Shown piece by piece: positions 46,166 to 56,985 of a DNA stretch of 64,000 nucleotides. The notes beneath the pieces are model-generated. The model was given only the letters and a program-made list of their open reading frames with translations, was not told where the DNA came from and searched no databases. The DNA is from Catonia carolina (taxonomy: Eukaryota; Arthropoda; Insecta; Hemiptera; Achilidae), in contig JAQMRL010000003.1 in the NCBI GenBank assembly GCA_035578175.1, positions 56,776,672 through 56,840,671 on the forward strand. The letters are read 5' to 3'. Position 1 is the stretch's first letter. Every line of letters starts with the position of its first letter. Position numbers and translations under genes: made by a program.

Positions 46166-47289
46166 GTAGCACCAGCAAAGAAAAAGCGTGCAGTTGTATT
46201 TACGAGTGTGTTTGGAGGTGTACTCCAACACTGGTTACTTTCATACTCTCATCTTAGTTTAGGTTTTCAAAAGTTCTATTCGTTTCAGGTACTGGTTACA
46301 GTTTTGGATAAAATTATCAAATTAAAATATTGTCCAAATTTGTGCTAGTGTTCAAATTTAAGAAGTAAATTATTCAAATGTATATATTTATTTTCTTTAT
46401 AAATTAGCGTTATACTCAACATTTAAAACTTATTCTATTCTAAACTTGAAAATGTTAGGCCTACTAATTTCATTGCGCATTCTGAAACAGATTGTATATT
46501 TTGGTGTTGTTAACAACCTTTTTTCTTAAGATACCCAAATGTAAACAAATAAAAGATGCGAGGGTGAACATTCAAAGAGTATTGTATATTATGCAACATT
46601 AATTTTAATTTTTTGACTGTACTCTGTATTTCTAAAAAAATTTTCTGGTTATTGGTGATCTCTGTGTAAATAAACATCAAAAGGTTAATTAGTATTTTTT
46701 GAAAATTATCAGTGTGTGTAACGTCCATTCTTTATGAATTGAAATGGATTAATTATATGGTTATTATGCGAACACATTAATTAAAAATCCCATTAATTTG
46801 AGCTAATCAGCCCGATAATTTAATAATACTTTTGATCTTTTATCAAACCATTTTGAAAATTAGCCCATCTCCATTGTGAAATTTGTAGAATAATAAATTT
46901 GTGTTATTATAATTTTTATATTTCACAGTTTAAATTTTTAATTGAGTATTTTTTTTGAAATTTTCGTACAATAACGGAGTTCTGTTAAAACGTCATAAAA
47001 ATGCATGTCAGACAATAGAGAACTACTACGAACAATAACACAGTATCCCTACTATATGACATGATACAACGACAAATCTACTCCACGTACTCAAGCGCTA
47101 ACAACCAATATACCTTTTGCAGAGACACTAGTGTGGAAGCCGCAGTAGAGTCAGCATCAAGTCTTTTTTTTTCTTTAGTACTGTAAGCTCCAAGAAGGTT
47201 GACAGTCATCTTGGCAGCTATAACTTTAGATGCTTCAGCTATAAACAAATAAGTGGAACAACACGTGAACCACTTGTTGCCTGAAATTG
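46166..47289. other. AT-rich spacer, nothing firm
   Basis: 47000-47289 may include the unrecognisably diverged upstream part of the following Jockey relic. No ORF supported. Confidence 0.4.
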
Positions 47290-47920
47290 TTTGGCTGGAT
47301 ATGCTGCCCTGCTAAGAAAAAAGGCAGTAACTGCAAATTTTTCGATTTTAAGTTTTATACATATTACGTTTACTTTGAGGAAAGACACATGTCCACCGAT
47401 ACGAGTAAATGAAAGACCAGTCCCTCAGTCAGATGATGTAAAATACTTGGGAATGCACTTAGATCAACGCCTTACCTAGTTCAATTATATTTGGAATACA
47501 TACAAAAGACTAGGATTGAAGCTGAGAGATTTGTATTCGATGATGAACAAACGTTCACAGCTGTCATTAGAGAGCAAGCTTCTACAGTACAAAGCCATGC
47601 TGAAACCGCTGTGGAGTTATGGGCTACCGCTTTGGGGATCAGCTGCAAAATCAAATCTTGCTATCATCCAATAATTCCAGTCGAAAGTCTTACGGATAAT
47701 AACAAATGCTCTATAGTATGTGACAAAATATGATGCATTGCATAAGGACTTATGTGTCAACACCGTGAAAGAAGAAATTACGCAGCTAAGTTCTTAATAT
47801 CAAGAAAAATTAGCAGATCACCCAAATTTTTTGGCGCTTAATTTACTTGATAATAGCAAAAACGTGACACGAATGAAACGAATAAAATTGCTTGACCTTC
47901 CGTTTAAATTTACCGACTAA
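47290..47920 (+). pseudogene. Jockey-type LINE relic, thumb to C-terminus
   Basis: The plus strand reads HITFTLRKDTCPPIRVNERP, then DDVKYLGMHLDQRLT, a stop, then after a frameshift RLGLKLRDLYSMMNKRSQLS, LESKLLQYKAMLKPLWSYGL, LWGSAAKSNL, FQSKVLRIITNA, LHKDLCVNTVKEEI, and HPNFLALNLLDNSKNVTR. This is the complete C-terminal order of Jockey-clade ORF2 proteins. One in-frame stop stands after QRLT where a tryptophan is usual, and there are one or two frameshifts plus a stop before the FQSK block. The catalytic YADD region is absent. Closely related relics are at 27376 (+) and 59290 (-). Confidence 0.88.
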
Positions 47921-48329
47921 CATACAATTTAAATAATTGAAATCCATATCAATATCAACATCATCTCTATTAACATCATCTTCTTCCTAAACGCATTCTA
48001 CTACCACCGTTATTAATTTGGTTATCTTTTCTATTACTGTTATTCATCTTTTATCTAGTTAATATTTTCAAAAAATATACGTAATTTTCTTTTCCGAAAA
48101 TACGAAATTATCGTAATTTTTCTTTTTCGAAGCAATAGCATTGGGAATTGTCTTCGTCATTGAAACCCGTTAATGCTATTTACTTATAGTTTTTGTTTTT
48201 AAACTGATTGTAAAATAATCTCAGAAGTTAGAAAAAACGTTTTATACCTATTTATGTTTTGGACCACGAGAAATCTAGTGAACTAACTAAAAAAGCCATA
48301 ATCTACAACGGTTACTTAGATATCAAGGT
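47921..48329. other. Spacer, perhaps the 3' UTR of the Jockey relic
   Basis: T-rich, with TTTTCTTTTCCGAAAA. Nothing further recognised. Confidence 0.4.
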
Positions 48330-49340
48330 TTCAGTGGCAGTATCTACTTGTTTTTGCCAGGCTTACGAAGGAAAAGAGTAGTACACACAAATACAAGGGA
48401 CAAGGCAGTATCTGCACTGTAGTTACTGCCTTCTTTCTTAGTATGCTACAGATACTGCTTTTTTACTTAGTAGAATTCGATACTGAGTTCATTTACTGCT
48501 TTGTATAGGCTATCATTGTCGATTAGTCATAAAAGTTCATCGGGTTTAAAAGTTTAAGGTTGCACCACCTTAAATATTGAATTGTGGGCAAATTCTTGTA
48601 TATGGATTTAAAAAAAATAATAAAAACATATTAGGCGCCAGCTTTACCAGTAGAGCATGAGAAAATTAAGTAAATAAAACTACGTTTCTTTGCATTCAAA
48701 TACAACATTTAATCCATCAATTGCTAACAAACTTATCGGTAAATTACCCTAACCTATTTTAAATACAGCCAATCTTTTTCTGCCACGACCTTAATTAAAC
48801 ACAAAACTTAAAAACCCCTTAGTAAATATACCAAATTTAACTCATTTTACTCATTTAAATTTACCTCAAACTAAATATCTCTCCTCTTTTTTCATTTTCT
48901 CCTCGTTCTCCTGATCACCTCGTCAAATAATTTCTTCTTCTTAACCAACTGTTCCAAGCTGAATTCCCAATGGAACTGATTTCGGTGTCCGATATCCGAA
49001 ATCAAGAAACCTCTGGTCGACAAGCCTCTCTCTCCTACCAACCCCGTTCAACCAACCAGGTATGCTAACTAAGCAAAAAAGCAGTATCTACTCTTTTCCT
49101 TAGTATTTATATAACTATTAATGTTTAGTGTTAAAGCAGTATTATGCTCTTTTAATTACTGTAACTAACTTTATTTAATTTTAACTAATTTTTTTTAAAA
49201 ACTTCCCTTTTTACCATGTATCACAAAATCATGATCTTACATTGATAACTGTGTTAGGGCTGTCGAAAATACCTTAAACCCATTTTCCCACACTTCAGTT
49301 TTTGCACTTACTGTTTTCTTTCTTAGTAGGCCAGTATGAG
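48330..49340. repeat. Cluster of GCAGTATCT/AGATACTGC sub-repeats flanking unique DNA
   Basis: Variants of AAGCAGTATCTACTCTTTTC plus CTTAGTA appear about seven times: near 48334, 48392, 48449 (inverted), 48500, 49078, 49135 and 49310. They lie in two groups, 48330-48510 and 49070-49340, separated by ~560 bp. Within the first group GCAGTATCTG and CAGATACTGC form an inverted pair. The intervening DNA includes a small open frame (48925-49070: AEFPMELISVSDIRNQET and a CAG/GTATGC-type end) that I do not recognise. The arrangement resembles sub-terminal repeats of a large non-autonomous DNA transposon. Confidence 0.5.
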
Positions 49341-49734
49341 TCTTCTATCTTTACCGCGTTTGCCAATAATTTCATCCTGAAATTATTACATGGAGTAATC
49401 TGTACTTCCCCACTCATTATTGATCCAACTATTGCAACTTGCGTATTTTTATAGTTCTTACAATTTTTTTCTCATCATCCTGATATGGTACCATTCTCGT
49501 TTGTGACTCAACCCACCCAGCTCAACCTCAAAATCATTCAATATAACTACGCTTCGAACGCCTCAAATTTGTTGATAATGTTCCTTCATGATCCAGGCCA
49601 TCGTCCCTAAAACAATACTGAGAACAATGATACCTAAGAAATCGAATTCCTAATCAAAGTCTTAACATAGTTTATATTGTAACAAATGCAAGTGATTTGC
49701 AATTTAAAATTTGCTAATTTTTCAATTTATTCAA
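49341..49734. other. AT-rich spacer, nothing recognised
   Basis: No ORF or repeat could be supported. Confidence 0.45.
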
Positions 49735-49895
49735 AATCGCATCAATAGCTTAGTTATTAGCGACTACGGTGGGTTATGGAACTGGACCAGCGGGTTTTCC
49801 AAATATTTCCCAACCCTAGCTGAGAATCAAACTCTGAACCTACATGTTGTAGGCTAGCGCGCTAACCATTGTAGTACAGAGTAACCCTCTATATA
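49735..49895 (-). repeat. tRNA-derived SINE, family 2, copy b
   Basis: The minus strand reads GGGTTACTCTGTACTACAAT, then box-A-like GGTTAGCGCGCTAGCC, GTAGGTTCAGAGTTTGATTC (box B region), and CCACCGTAGTCGCTAATAAC. It shares body landmarks with the plus-strand copy at 18632. It is not a functional tRNA. Confidence 0.75.
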
Positions 49896-50702
49896 ATTTT
49901 TATTTAAGAAATGGTTCTTTAAGTTCAGACTTTAGGGTATGTAAAACTAGTGAACATATATTATAAATTAATTAATTTCTGTCACTTTAATTAAATAGTT
50001 TTTTTATATTAAAGTAATGTTATTTAGACAATAGTTGTGTTTTAATTACGGTATTTACTTAGTTATGAGCATTGGCTTATTAAATGTGATACAGAAGTTT
50101 GTGTAATTAGATAAACGATCGCCATCCTTATTCCAATTCCTTCTTTTTTGTTACTTGATTTCTTTTCATTTTATTTTATAGTGAATTCATTATTATTCCG
50201 CAGGTGGAAAACAATTTCAGCCAGGAATTTTTAGAGAGAGGTTATGTTTAATTAAAATGCGGTGAAAGCGTTCAGAAACAGGGTATTACGAGGTTGTCTT
50301 CATTACATTTAGTCTAAGGTTAAGCTATTTCCTACTCTTCTTAGAAAGAGAATGAATTTCGCACGTTTTATTTATTGAAACTTTATTAAAAGTTATGTCA
50401 TATATAAGTAAATCATTTTAATTAAATTATTTTCAAGTATTTCAGGAAATTAAACTTCATATATTTAATAGTTAAAGCAATTAATTATCATAAATTAAGA
50501 GCGTCTTGTTTTACAACTAACTCAAAACCGATAATTTTCTTAAAAAACGGAAGTTTCTTCTCAATCGAAAACGGGAGGTGTCTCAATCTGATTTAACAAA
50601 AGATAATTTATTAATTTATCTTCATGGTTAAAAATTGAGGATATAAATTTACTTTTTAACAAAACCTTGGGTATAATTTTAGTTTTCAATGCTTCTAGTA
50701 AT
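49896..50702. other. AT-rich spacer downstream of the 50-kb LINE
   Basis: No feature recognised. The LINE tail begins at about 50702. Confidence 0.45.
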
Positions 50703-52255
50703 TTTTTTTTCCGTTAGGACCACTAGGGATCACGATACAACTTCAAATCTCATTTCGCTCTGTTCTTCCTCCGTTCAGCCCAAACTGCCTTCATTCCCTC
50801 GCTGAATCTCTTCTTCCTCTCCTGAGACCATGCTGTTCCAGTCCTCGGAGGTCTGTGTCCACCCTGGAACTCTTTGATGCTTCGTATTTGGCTTCTGTAT
50901 TTGTTTCTATCTAAGATGTCTCGTGTTGTAATATGGTTCAGTTTTAGGTCTTTTGCTATTTCTCGAAACCATGCCTGTGTTGTTTTCCTGTTATGGCAGA
51001 AATCAAATACTTTCTTAGTGAGTCTGTTGGGATCCATTCTGTGCAGGTGTCCAAAAAAGAGCAGTCTTCTTTTCTTCATTGTTGCCAATATTGCCTCAGT
51101 ATATTGATATATTTCTCTGTTGCTCTTCAATCTCCACCCATCCTCCGTGCGGTTTGGGCCCAGTATTCTTCTAAGAATTCTCCTTTCCAAGATTTCCAAC
51201 CTATCTGTGTTGCGGTTGAGAATTAGACATTCGCTGGCATATAGACATTCAGGCAGGATAACGGTCTGATAGTGTCTGATTTTGGCATTTCTGGAAATAC
51301 ATTTCCTGGCGTATATGTTCCTCGTGATTCCGTACGCCCTTTCCAACTTATTGAGTCTTTCTTCGATGCCTGGTTTATCAAGACCTGTTGGGAGGATGTA
51401 TTCCCCAAGATATTTGAATTTTGCGACTTGTTCTATTCTCCCGATATCTGTCTGTATAAATTGCGGCGGGGTCTTTGAGCTGGTTATAAATTTGGTTTTT
51501 TCTGCGGAAATCTTGAGTCCAACCAGGTTCGCTGTCTCCTCTAGTAGGTTGATTGCTGTAATGGCCTCCTCTGTGGACCTGGAGAGAATAGCGAAATCGT
51601 CCGCAAAGGCTATGCAGTGTGTTGAAATTCCTCTGCTTTGGACGCCCAGAGTGATTGGCTTGATGTGATGTGCTCTTAATTTTTGCGTCCACATTCGGAC
51701 CACCTTCTCAAGTATACAGTTGAACAGAAGTGGGGAGAGTCCATCTCCCTGTCTGACCCCCGTTTTTATTTCAAATGGCTTTGATAGTTCTCCTCTGAAT
51801 TTTACTTTCGAGAATGTATTTGATAGGGTTTCTCGAAGAAGATTTGCTAGTTTAGTTGGTGTTCCAAATTCTGTGAGTGTGTGGTCCAGGATTGCTCTAT
51901 CAATTGAGTCAAATGCCTTTTGGAAGTCTATAAAGGAGACTGTCAATGGGCTAGATCTGGATTTTGCATAGTGGATTATTGATTTGAGGTTGAAGATTTG
52001 CTCAGCGCATGATCTTCCCTTGCGGAAGCCTCCTTGATATTCTCCGAGCAGTGGATCCAAAATTGGTTCGATCCTGCTCAAAAGTATTTTGGAAAAAACC
52101 TTATAGGTTACCTGCAACAGAGAGATGCCTCTGTAATTGTTAACATCTTGTTTATCTTTTCTCTTATGGAGCGGGTGTATAAGTGCATTTTTCCATTCAG
52201 TGGGTAGTTTTTCTGTTTCCCAGATATGAGTAAATTTATGATAGATGTTTTTATT
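50703..52255 (-). mobile_element. 5'-truncated LINE with intact RT frame and A tail
   Basis: On the minus strand the element starts abruptly inside the region before the RT domain (about 52255) and ends with CCCTAGTGGTCCTAACGG and ten A residues (plus strand 50702-50711). The 3' UTR is very short. The absence of the endonuclease half and the A tail indicate target-primed insertion with 5' truncation. A clear target-site duplication was not found; a TAATTT match exists at both ends but is too short to trust. The open frame is undamaged, which makes this the youngest-looking LINE in the window. Confidence 0.85.
50750..52255 (-). CDS. LINE reverse transcriptase, partial but uninterrupted frame
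   Basis: The frame is open from 52255 to the stop at 50750, about 501 codons. A start at 52117 would be a TTG inside the conserved NNYRGISLL motif, so there is no true start: the gene is cut off upstream. Order of motifs: IWETEKLPTEWKNALIHPLHK, NNYRGISLL, GEYQGGFRKGRSC, the first catalytic Asp in FIDFQKAFDSIDR, GVRQGDGLSPLLFN, the catalytic Asp pair in AFADDFAIL, GLKISAEKTKF, FKYLGEY, KIRHYQTVILPECLY, RRILRRILGPN, KKRRLLFFGHLHRMD and a basic tail. All palm residues are present. The apurinic endonuclease domain is absent, so the protein would not be a complete LINE ORF2. Clade is not resolved. Plus-strand open frames in 50874-51971 are shadows. Confidence 0.93.
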   Translation of the reverse strand, partial: NKNIYHKFTHIWETEKLPTEWKNALIHPLHKRKDKQDVNNYRGISLLQVTYKVFSKILLSRIEPILDPLLGEYQGGFRKGRSCAEQIFNLKSIIHYAKSRSSPLTVSFIDFQKAFDSIDRAILDHTLTEFGTPTKLANLLRETLSNTFSKVKFRGELSKPFEIKTGVRQGDGLSPLLFNCILEKVVRMWTQKLRAHHIKPITLGVQSRGISTHCIAFADDFAILSRSTEEAITAINLLEETANLVGLKISAEKTKFITSSKTPPQFIQTDIGRIEQVAKFKYLGEYILPTGLDKPGIEERLNKLERAYGITRNIYARKCISRNAKIRHYQTVILPECLYASECLILNRNTDRLEILERRILRRILGPNRTEDGWRLKSNREIYQYTEAILATMKKRRLLFFGHLHRMDPNRLTKKVFDFCHNRKTTQAWFREIAKDLKLNHITTRDILDRNKYRSQIRSIKEFQGGHRPPRTGTAWSQERKKRFSEGMKAVWAERRKNRAK

Positions 52256-53154
52256 TTAATTTCTTTCAGTTTTAGTCAAACCATAGTTTAATAGATGGAT
52301 CATAATTTTAAAAACCGACGTGATGGATTAGAAAATCGTATGCCTCATTAAGAAATCATAAATGTAAGTATTGTTCCAAGATACAAATTAATTCATTGTA
52401 AATCGGTTCTGTTATTACAGAAAATCAAAAACACAAATTTTGATCCTGCTTATCCTTTCAAACTGTTATAATGCATTCACTAAATGAATATTTTTGTGCA
52501 GTTTAGAGACCCATTTAACTCAAACTCAGACAATGTGTATAATTCCGTTGGTTTGAAAACTCGTTTGCAATGTATGTGGTTAAATAGGCAAGTGTAATTT
52601 TCAGCCGGCTCAAATAATATGAGAATTAGATGTGGTCTACCACCACTCACTTCACGGCAGACGCTGCTGTGGCTAGTTTTGGTTCGTTCCGGGTATTTTA
52701 CTTTTCCGATTCTACTCATTTTTAGGAGAGATTTTCCTAACATTACCTGCGGAGTGGGAGTGTTTTATGTTAAGGCTAGCAACCCCATAGGTGAGGGGTA
52801 GTCATCCATAAATACGGTGAAAAGATGACTTGACACTAATGACAGGATTTAACTGGGGTGAAAAGACGAAGAAAAGGGAATTGTGGAGGTAAGCTGGAGA
52901 TGCCTATATCTAACACTGGTCGACGATAGGCTGTTGAAAAAGATGAAGAAAAGAGACTGATTTGAAACTTTTTACTATTCGTAATTAAAAAATCTGGTGT
53001 GAAACACTCACACAACTTTCTCTTGCCAATGCAAATAATTAACAATAAACCTAACATTAGTAATAAAACATTAGAAATAAACAACACAACTAACCTCAAA
53101 AAACATTAGTGAACTACGGAAAATTAAAATCGACCTCTTTTGGCTTAAAAATAC
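52256..53154. other. Spacer; one unrecognised higher-GC open stretch
   Basis: 52619-52801 on the plus strand is open for 60 codons (RIRCGLPPLTSRQTLLWL at the start) and somewhat richer in G+C, with the minus strand partly open too. I do not recognise it. It may belong to a dispersed repeat. Confidence 0.3.
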
Positions 53155-53424
53155 GGAAAATCGCTCATTCACGCTAAACTAGGCACTATATAAAAAAAAT
53201 GTTTAAAATAAAAGTTATAGATCTCTTAATTTCCTATAAATTTTATTATATACACTTTTGTCGTAAAATGCATTCAAAGACTGAAATCTTAAAAAAATAG
53301 ATTTTTCACACGTTTTCGTGAGAAAAAACAGAAAATTGCTAATTACCGCTAAACTAAGCGTTATACAAAAAAATGTTTGAAATAAAAGTTGTAGAATTTT
53401 ATATTTTCTACAACTTTTATTATA

Positions 53425-55122
53425 CCGGGTGTCCATTAAGTCGGGAAACGGCTGAATAACAGAAAAGTGAGCGTGACTAGGTGACCAGAATGACTTTAAT
53501 TGCTTGTTGCACCAAAAAACCTACTCTAGGTGATATTTGAAGGTTTTGTCCGCCATCTTGGATCCGCCATATTGGATTTAACTTTCTTAATTTAAATAGG
53601 ATGATGGTCATATGATACATGATTTCGATCTAAAATTTCAAAATAAATTCAATGGCGAAAACCGGAAATCGATATCTTTTTCGTTTTTGAGATATTACCA
53701 TTCAACTATCCAGATCGGGGCAGAACGGCCACTTCTCCCTCCTCCGTCTTTGAGCCTACATAGGCAATTTAGGTAGCAAGTGAACGACTACACATAACAT
53801 TATTGAAAATAATAAGTTTTTTAATATCTCCACTCGTTCATAAATAGGAAATTATTGTCATTAAGAACTACGGAAAAGCAATTTAACGTCTGATTTATTG
53901 CATTATAAAACTAAAGTATTTAATTTGTTACCAGTTAGCCTAATACTTATTGTTATTTTTGTAAATGTTAGTGTTTAAGGTTTAAGGTTAGTGTTATAAG
54001 GAACTAACTGTGAAAATGAGTTACATAATTGAAAATAAAATTACCAAATGTTTCTTGACTCAGAGTAGTTGTTCAAAGTGGCCTCCTCTTACTTATTGAC
54101 AATATGATGTACGTGCGTAAATACTAGATACAGCATTACGAATGAATTCCCTTGGGATTCCGGCAGATTCATTTAGAATTCTTTGTTTGAGTTCATGCAG
54201 ACTGTTAGGTTTCGTTCTGTAAACTTTGTTTTTTAAGTACCCCCCAAAAGGAGTAGTCCAATGGACTTAAATCAGGTGATCTCGGAGGCCATTCAATTGC
54301 TTCTCTCCTGTATGAAGTTGCTTGTATGAGACTATTGTATGACGACATGCTTCAAAATCATATTACTCCAGCTGTAAGAAATTATTTCGGACAAGATGTT
54401 AACAACTGTTGGTTTCAACAAGATGGAGCCCTGCCCATTTTGTTTTTCAGGTTCGTGTTTTGTTGACCGATATTTTCCCAGAAAGATGAATTGGTAGGAG
54501 AGGAGCAATTGAATGGCCTCCGAGATCACCTTATTTGAGTCCATTGGACTACTCCTTTTGGGGGTACTTAAAAACAAAGTTTATAGAACGAAACCTAACA
54601 GTCTGCATGAACTCAAACAAAGAATTCTAAATGAATCTGCTGGAATCCCAAGGGAATTCATTCGTAATGCTGTATCTAGTTTTTACGCACGTACATCATA
54701 TTGTCAATAAGTAAGAGGAGGCCACTTTGAACAACTACTCTGAGTCAAGAAACATTTGGTAATTTTATTTTTTCTTTTATATATATGTAGACTCAAAGAC
54801 GGAGGAGGGAGAAGTGGCCGTTCTGCCCCGATCTGGATAGTTGAATGGTAATATCTCAAAAACGAAAAAAGATATCGATTTCCGGTTTTCGCCATTGAAT
54901 TTATTTTGAAATTTTAGATCGAAATCATGTATCATATGACCATCATCCTATTTAAATTAAGAAAGTTAAATCCAATATGGCGGATCCAAGATGGCGGACA
55001 AAAACTTCAAATATCACCTAGAATAGTTTTTTTGGTACAACAAGCAATTAAAGTCATTCTGGCCACCTAGTCACACTCACGTTTCTGTTATTCAGCCGTT
55101 TCCAGACTTAATGGACACCCGG
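53425..55122. mobile_element. Tc1/mariner-superfamily foldback, 1.7 kb, TA target
   Basis: The ends are CCGGGTGTCCATTAAGTC and its near-complement GACTTAATGGACACCCGG, each bordered by TA (53423-53424 and 55123-55124). The inverted arms run inward from both ends: left about 53425-54309, right about 54499-55122. The left arm has roughly 260 bp (about 53760-54020) with no partner on the right. Both arms contain the 3' part of a transposase gene, in opposite directions; only the ~190-bp loop is single-copy. The helix-turn-helix half of the gene is missing. Such an element would depend on a transposase made elsewhere. The CCGGGTGTCCATTAAGT end is of a type seen in insect Tc1/mariner-superfamily elements. 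Confidence 0.9.
54330..54710 (+). pseudogene. Transposase C-terminal remnant in the foldback (Tc1/mariner superfamily)
   Basis: The plus strand reads MLQNHITPAVRNYFGQDVNN, then CWFQQDGA with the second catalytic Asp, a frameshift in the GCCCTGCCC stretch, HFVFQVRVLLTDIFPER, a stop where this group has Trp, IGRRGAIEWPPRSP, YLSPLDYSFWGYLKNKVY with a candidate third acidic residue, and LKQRILNESAGIPREF, ending at 54710. The WPPRSPDL-PLDFFLWG-LK signature defines a group within the Tc1/mariner superfamily. Here the Asp of SPDL is Tyr, so the assignment of the third catalytic residue is uncertain. One frameshift and one stop are enough to disable it. The N-terminal DNA-binding domain is absent. 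A partial inverted copy lies at about 54130-54300. Confidence 0.85.
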
Positions 55123-55299
55123 TATAACGTTTTGCGCTAAAATGCATATTAAAGCCGCAATCTTAAAAATAAAATGTTTTTACGTAAAAACAGCCTCACC
55201 CAGAATTTCAGCAAACATGGCTTGTACCCTATCTTGTGGAAAATAAAAAGTTTAGTAAATGAGGCGATTTTTAAAAAAATCGTAGAACCAGTTTTTGAG

Positions 55300-55474
55300 A
55301 AAATCGCAAAAAGTGAAAAATGACACGAATAAACTACTGCTTCCGGTTGACCGATTTTGATGAAAATGTTCGCGTCGGGTTCGGTAGTGGTATGTAACTT
55401 AAGTTTCAAGTTTCAAGTTCATACGATGTTCCGTTCTTGAGATATTCTGTTCACGCACAGACACACACACACAC

Positions 55475-55566
<92 letters not shown>

Positions 55567-55690
55567 CAATCGCTATAAAACATGTTTTTTGGGTTCAGGG
55601 GGTCTGAAAACGTGTAGATCCGGTGAAAACTCGATTTCGGGCAATCGACATGAAAACAATACTTTCCTTCCTATATATTCATACAGGCAA
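55300..55690 (+). repeat. Dispersed repeat carrying an (AC)n tract
   Basis: The microsatellite is bracketed by G+C-richer text: CTTCCGGTTGACCGATTTTG and TTCGCGTCGGGTTCGGTAG on the left, and ACCAATCGCTATAAAACATG and TCGATTTCGGGCAATCGACA on the right, ending GGCAAGAGAAAGTAAAA. Microsatellite-bearing repeats of this look are common in insect genomes. The extent and the class are not certain, and the left side may be continuous with the tandem units before it. Confidence 0.5.
55459..55564. repeat. (AC)n microsatellite
   Basis: About 50 AC units with a few interruptions (CATACATA near the left, ACGC in the middle). Long enough to expect length polymorphism. Confidence 0.98.
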
Positions 55691-56350
55691 GAGAAAGTAA
55701 AAATTACTTCAGTAAAACGATATATATAAAGGACATATTCATTTATTTTTAATATGTAGTTTTTGTCAAGAATGTGATAATATTTAACTGATATTGTCTT
55801 TTAAAATTAATGAAATAAAAATTCTGATGCCAGCACAGAAAAACATAATATTTCTTGAATAATGATAAGTTTTAAAAAACTCCAAAAGTGTCATTGCAGG
55901 CGAGATGATTTATTGAGTTATTCTCTACCTTTACTTACTTCGTATAAAATATGTTGAGGTTATAAAAATAAAACTGGAGAAAATAATGTATAAAACATTA
56001 TTCAAATTTGAATACAAAATAAGGAACAAATAAGTAAATAAATAAATAGCATTAGGAGAGTGTGTTAGAGCAAGCTTGTGTAGTGTATTTATGCATCTGT
56101 CAAGAGCTAACATGGTGGTACAACTGGGGCTAGTGTAGTTCTGCTGTTTAATGACTTCAACCGTCTGTTACTAGTACCCAGTATGTTTCAACAGAGGTGT
56201 GGCAGCTCTCGTGAAGTTTGAAATAGGAGTTTCAACATCCCATCTTGCTACCCATTTACCCATCCGACCGACATATTGCTCTAATACAAATACAACATAA
56301 ACTATGCTCCTTCATTCTTACTCGCTAGTAAACACGAAACCTCGACGTTA
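55691..56350. other. AT-rich spacer, nothing recognised
   Basis: No ORF, SINE box or transposase motif found. Confidence 0.5.
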
Positions 56351-56416
56351 ACTCTCTCTCGCTCTCTCTCTCACTCTCACTCACTCTCTCTCTCTCACTC
56401 TCTCTCTTACTCTCTC

Positions 56417-56477
<61 letters not shown>
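56351..56477. repeat. (CT)n microsatellite
   Basis: A long TC/CT run with CTCA and CTCG interruptions in its first half and an almost pure (TC)n second half. Confidence 0.97.
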
Positions 56478-56479
<2 letters not shown>

Positions 56480-56983
56480 ACTATTACAGTACAAGGTATA
56501 TTTACCTTCTATGGTTATCGTTAACAATTTAACCAAATATATCTGTTTCATGTAGAGAATCTCTATCGCTTTTTAACTCTAGTCAGCACTGGATTTGGTT
56601 AAATGTAGTCGTCATTAGATACTTGGTATTAGTGAACTTAATGGTTTGTGGTATTAAGGTCTTTATACACTACCGTAATGAAGTTTTCCCTCATCAAGTC
56701 CATTTATAGATTTCATATGAGTTTCACGGTAGTTATGTTTATAGTTTACTACTGGTTAGTTACAAATTACTACTCGGTGAAGTAAAATTAGTTACTTTGT
56801 TTCATATCAGAACGAGAAAACTGTTGCACGAGAAATTGTTCTATGCCAATTAAAACTTATTTAATTACTAGTATGTTCGCTTCTAGTAATAGTTTTCTTG
56901 TTATATTTAATATCATATCTGTATATTCAATTCAATTGAAATAGGCCTAGTACATAACTGAAATCATTTAATATATACGACTA
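56478..56983. other. AT-rich spacer, nothing recognised
   Basis: Nothing found between the microsatellite and the mariner foldback. Confidence 0.5.
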
Positions 56984-56985
56984 TA

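Larger units (their letters stand above)
53155..55330 (+). repeat. Tandem dimer, ~176-bp unit, split by the foldback at 53425
   Basis: TCGCTCATTCACGCTAAACT at 53161 recurs as TTGCTAATTACCGCTAAACT at 53337. In the first unit TTTTATTATATACACTTTTG is followed by TCGTAAAATGCATTCAAAG. The second unit reads TTTTATTATA, is interrupted by the foldback, and resumes at 55123 with TAACGTTTTGCGCTAAAATG and CATATTAAAGC...GCAATCTTAAAAATA. The first unit therefore shows what the empty site of the foldback looked like. Confidence 0.8.

Noticed and set aside
48925..49070. Exon-like 44-codon frame ending near CAG/GTATGC
   Set aside because: It sits between repeat clusters and the acceptor is unclear; more likely part of a mobile element.
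50703..52262. TAATTT at both borders as a target-site duplication of the 50-kb LINE
   Set aside because: Six bases in A+T-rich DNA are expected by chance.
52619..52801. 60-codon plus-strand frame starting RIRCGLPPLTSRQT
   Set aside because: Unrecognised and partly open on both strands; could be repeat-derived, so not called a gene.
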